64,000 nt of DNA from Prorocentrum cordatum. Taxonomy: Eukaryota > Sar > Dinophyceae > Prorocentrales > Prorocentraceae. The notes under the pieces were generated by a model. It saw only the letters and a list, made by a program, of their open reading frames with translations. It had not been told where the DNA came from and did no database searches. The position numbers and the translations under genes are program-made. The first letter of the stretch is position 1. Each line of letters begins with the position of its first letter. Shown here piece after piece: positions 63,616 through 64,000 of the stretch. The stretch is taken from positions 412,501 through 476,500 of the forward strand of contig CAUYUJ010008136.1 of the NCBI GenBank assembly GCA_963575745.1. Direction: 5' to 3'.

Positions 63616-64000
63616 AAGGAACATCCTTCGGACTGCGGAATTACGTCCATCACGCAAACTCATTTTGTTGGGGGGGCTTTGTTTCATACCAGCTCCTGGG
63701 AAGAGCAATCATAATGGAGCGCATTTCCTGAGTGTGAGTGAGCATCCGGCCAGGGCGCGTGGAAGGAAGTTGCGAATTTTAGGGCCTTTCTGGCCATGGC
63801 GTCTCGGAGTAAGTCGTGAGGGAGTATCGAGCGGGAGCCGTTGTTGTCGTAGCTGGGCCTTGAAGTGCTGGACATGGGGCATAAACCCGCTTTCGAGTGG
63901 GAGCTTCGTTTTCCGAGAAATTGTAGCCAGCGTCGAAGCGAGAGCGCCCAGAGCCGTGTCAATGTATCAGTAATTGTTATTTCTTAGATGTGAGTATTCG

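Noticed and set aside
1-64000. tRNA, rRNA, SL RNA gene or organelle gene
   Set aside because: I looked for conserved rRNA and tRNA words and an intact leader with donor GT; only leader relics were found. By eye a divergent tRNA could be missed; a covariance-model scan would settle this.

Overview
The window looks like nuclear DNA of a core dinoflagellate. A very GC-rich, Prorocentrum-like genome is an inference; no rRNA or organelle marker is present. Three things point this way: two degenerate relics of the dinoflagellate trans-spliced leader (797-834 and 7918-7961); a spliced gene whose introns use GT, GC and probably GA donors and are filled with microsatellite DNA; and a very high load of LINE-type retroelement genes and simple repeats. 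I see no rRNA, tRNA, CRISPR array, operon or bacterial gene. All the genes I can support lie on the + strand, which fits the one-directional gene arrays of dinoflagellates.

Layout. 1-790: 295-bp tandem repeat. 797-4073: leader relic followed by a low-complexity, internally duplicated open frame. 4074-7917: gene-poor repeats, including a ~460-bp duplication, GGCCTCTTGGGG-type degenerate repeats and GTC/GAC arrays. 7918-17143: a long, frame-broken LINE that begins with stacked leader relics and encodes, in order, an N-terminal region, a cytosine-5 DNA methyltransferase, an AP-like endonuclease, a reverse transcriptase, zinc-knuckle segments and an RNase H. 17401-22950: an intronless, frame-broken block coding a zinc-finger segment, an SF1 UPF1-like helicase and a cysteine-pair-rich C-terminal region. 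23760-23890: an AT-rich island whose core recurs at 47828-47935.

24-38.2 kb: one large gene is inferred from short coding islands joined by phase-compatible splice sites (about 26659-38176). Its introns hold TG/CA, GAT, GGA and CCCGTGTTT arrays. 38443-41186: a second spliced gene on the same strand, beginning just after a strong acceptor AG and coding a dinoflagellate-type, transposase-like protein. 41728-46605: a 5'-truncated LINE reverse transcriptase (WSDN active site) followed by two or three uncharacterised open frames. 47918-49413: a broken Arg/Asp-rich open frame. 49.4-64 kb: mostly repeats, namely an 88-bp degenerate array, GGGCTATA repeats, a low-GC TAC/ACT-rich island, a ~740-bp GGA tract, GTC arrays, a 101-bp tandem array, a 187-bp-arm inverted repeat and a 57-bp array, with a few short possible exons.

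The most interesting unit is the methyltransferase-bearing LINE with leader relics at its 5' end and a UPF1-like helicase block directly downstream. It suggests a retroelement that was trans-spliced, reverse-transcribed and reinserted more than once, and that carries its own epigenetic enzyme. Several catalytic residues are replaced and many frameshifts are present, so this copy looks dead, although some single-base shifts at homopolymers could be assembly errors.
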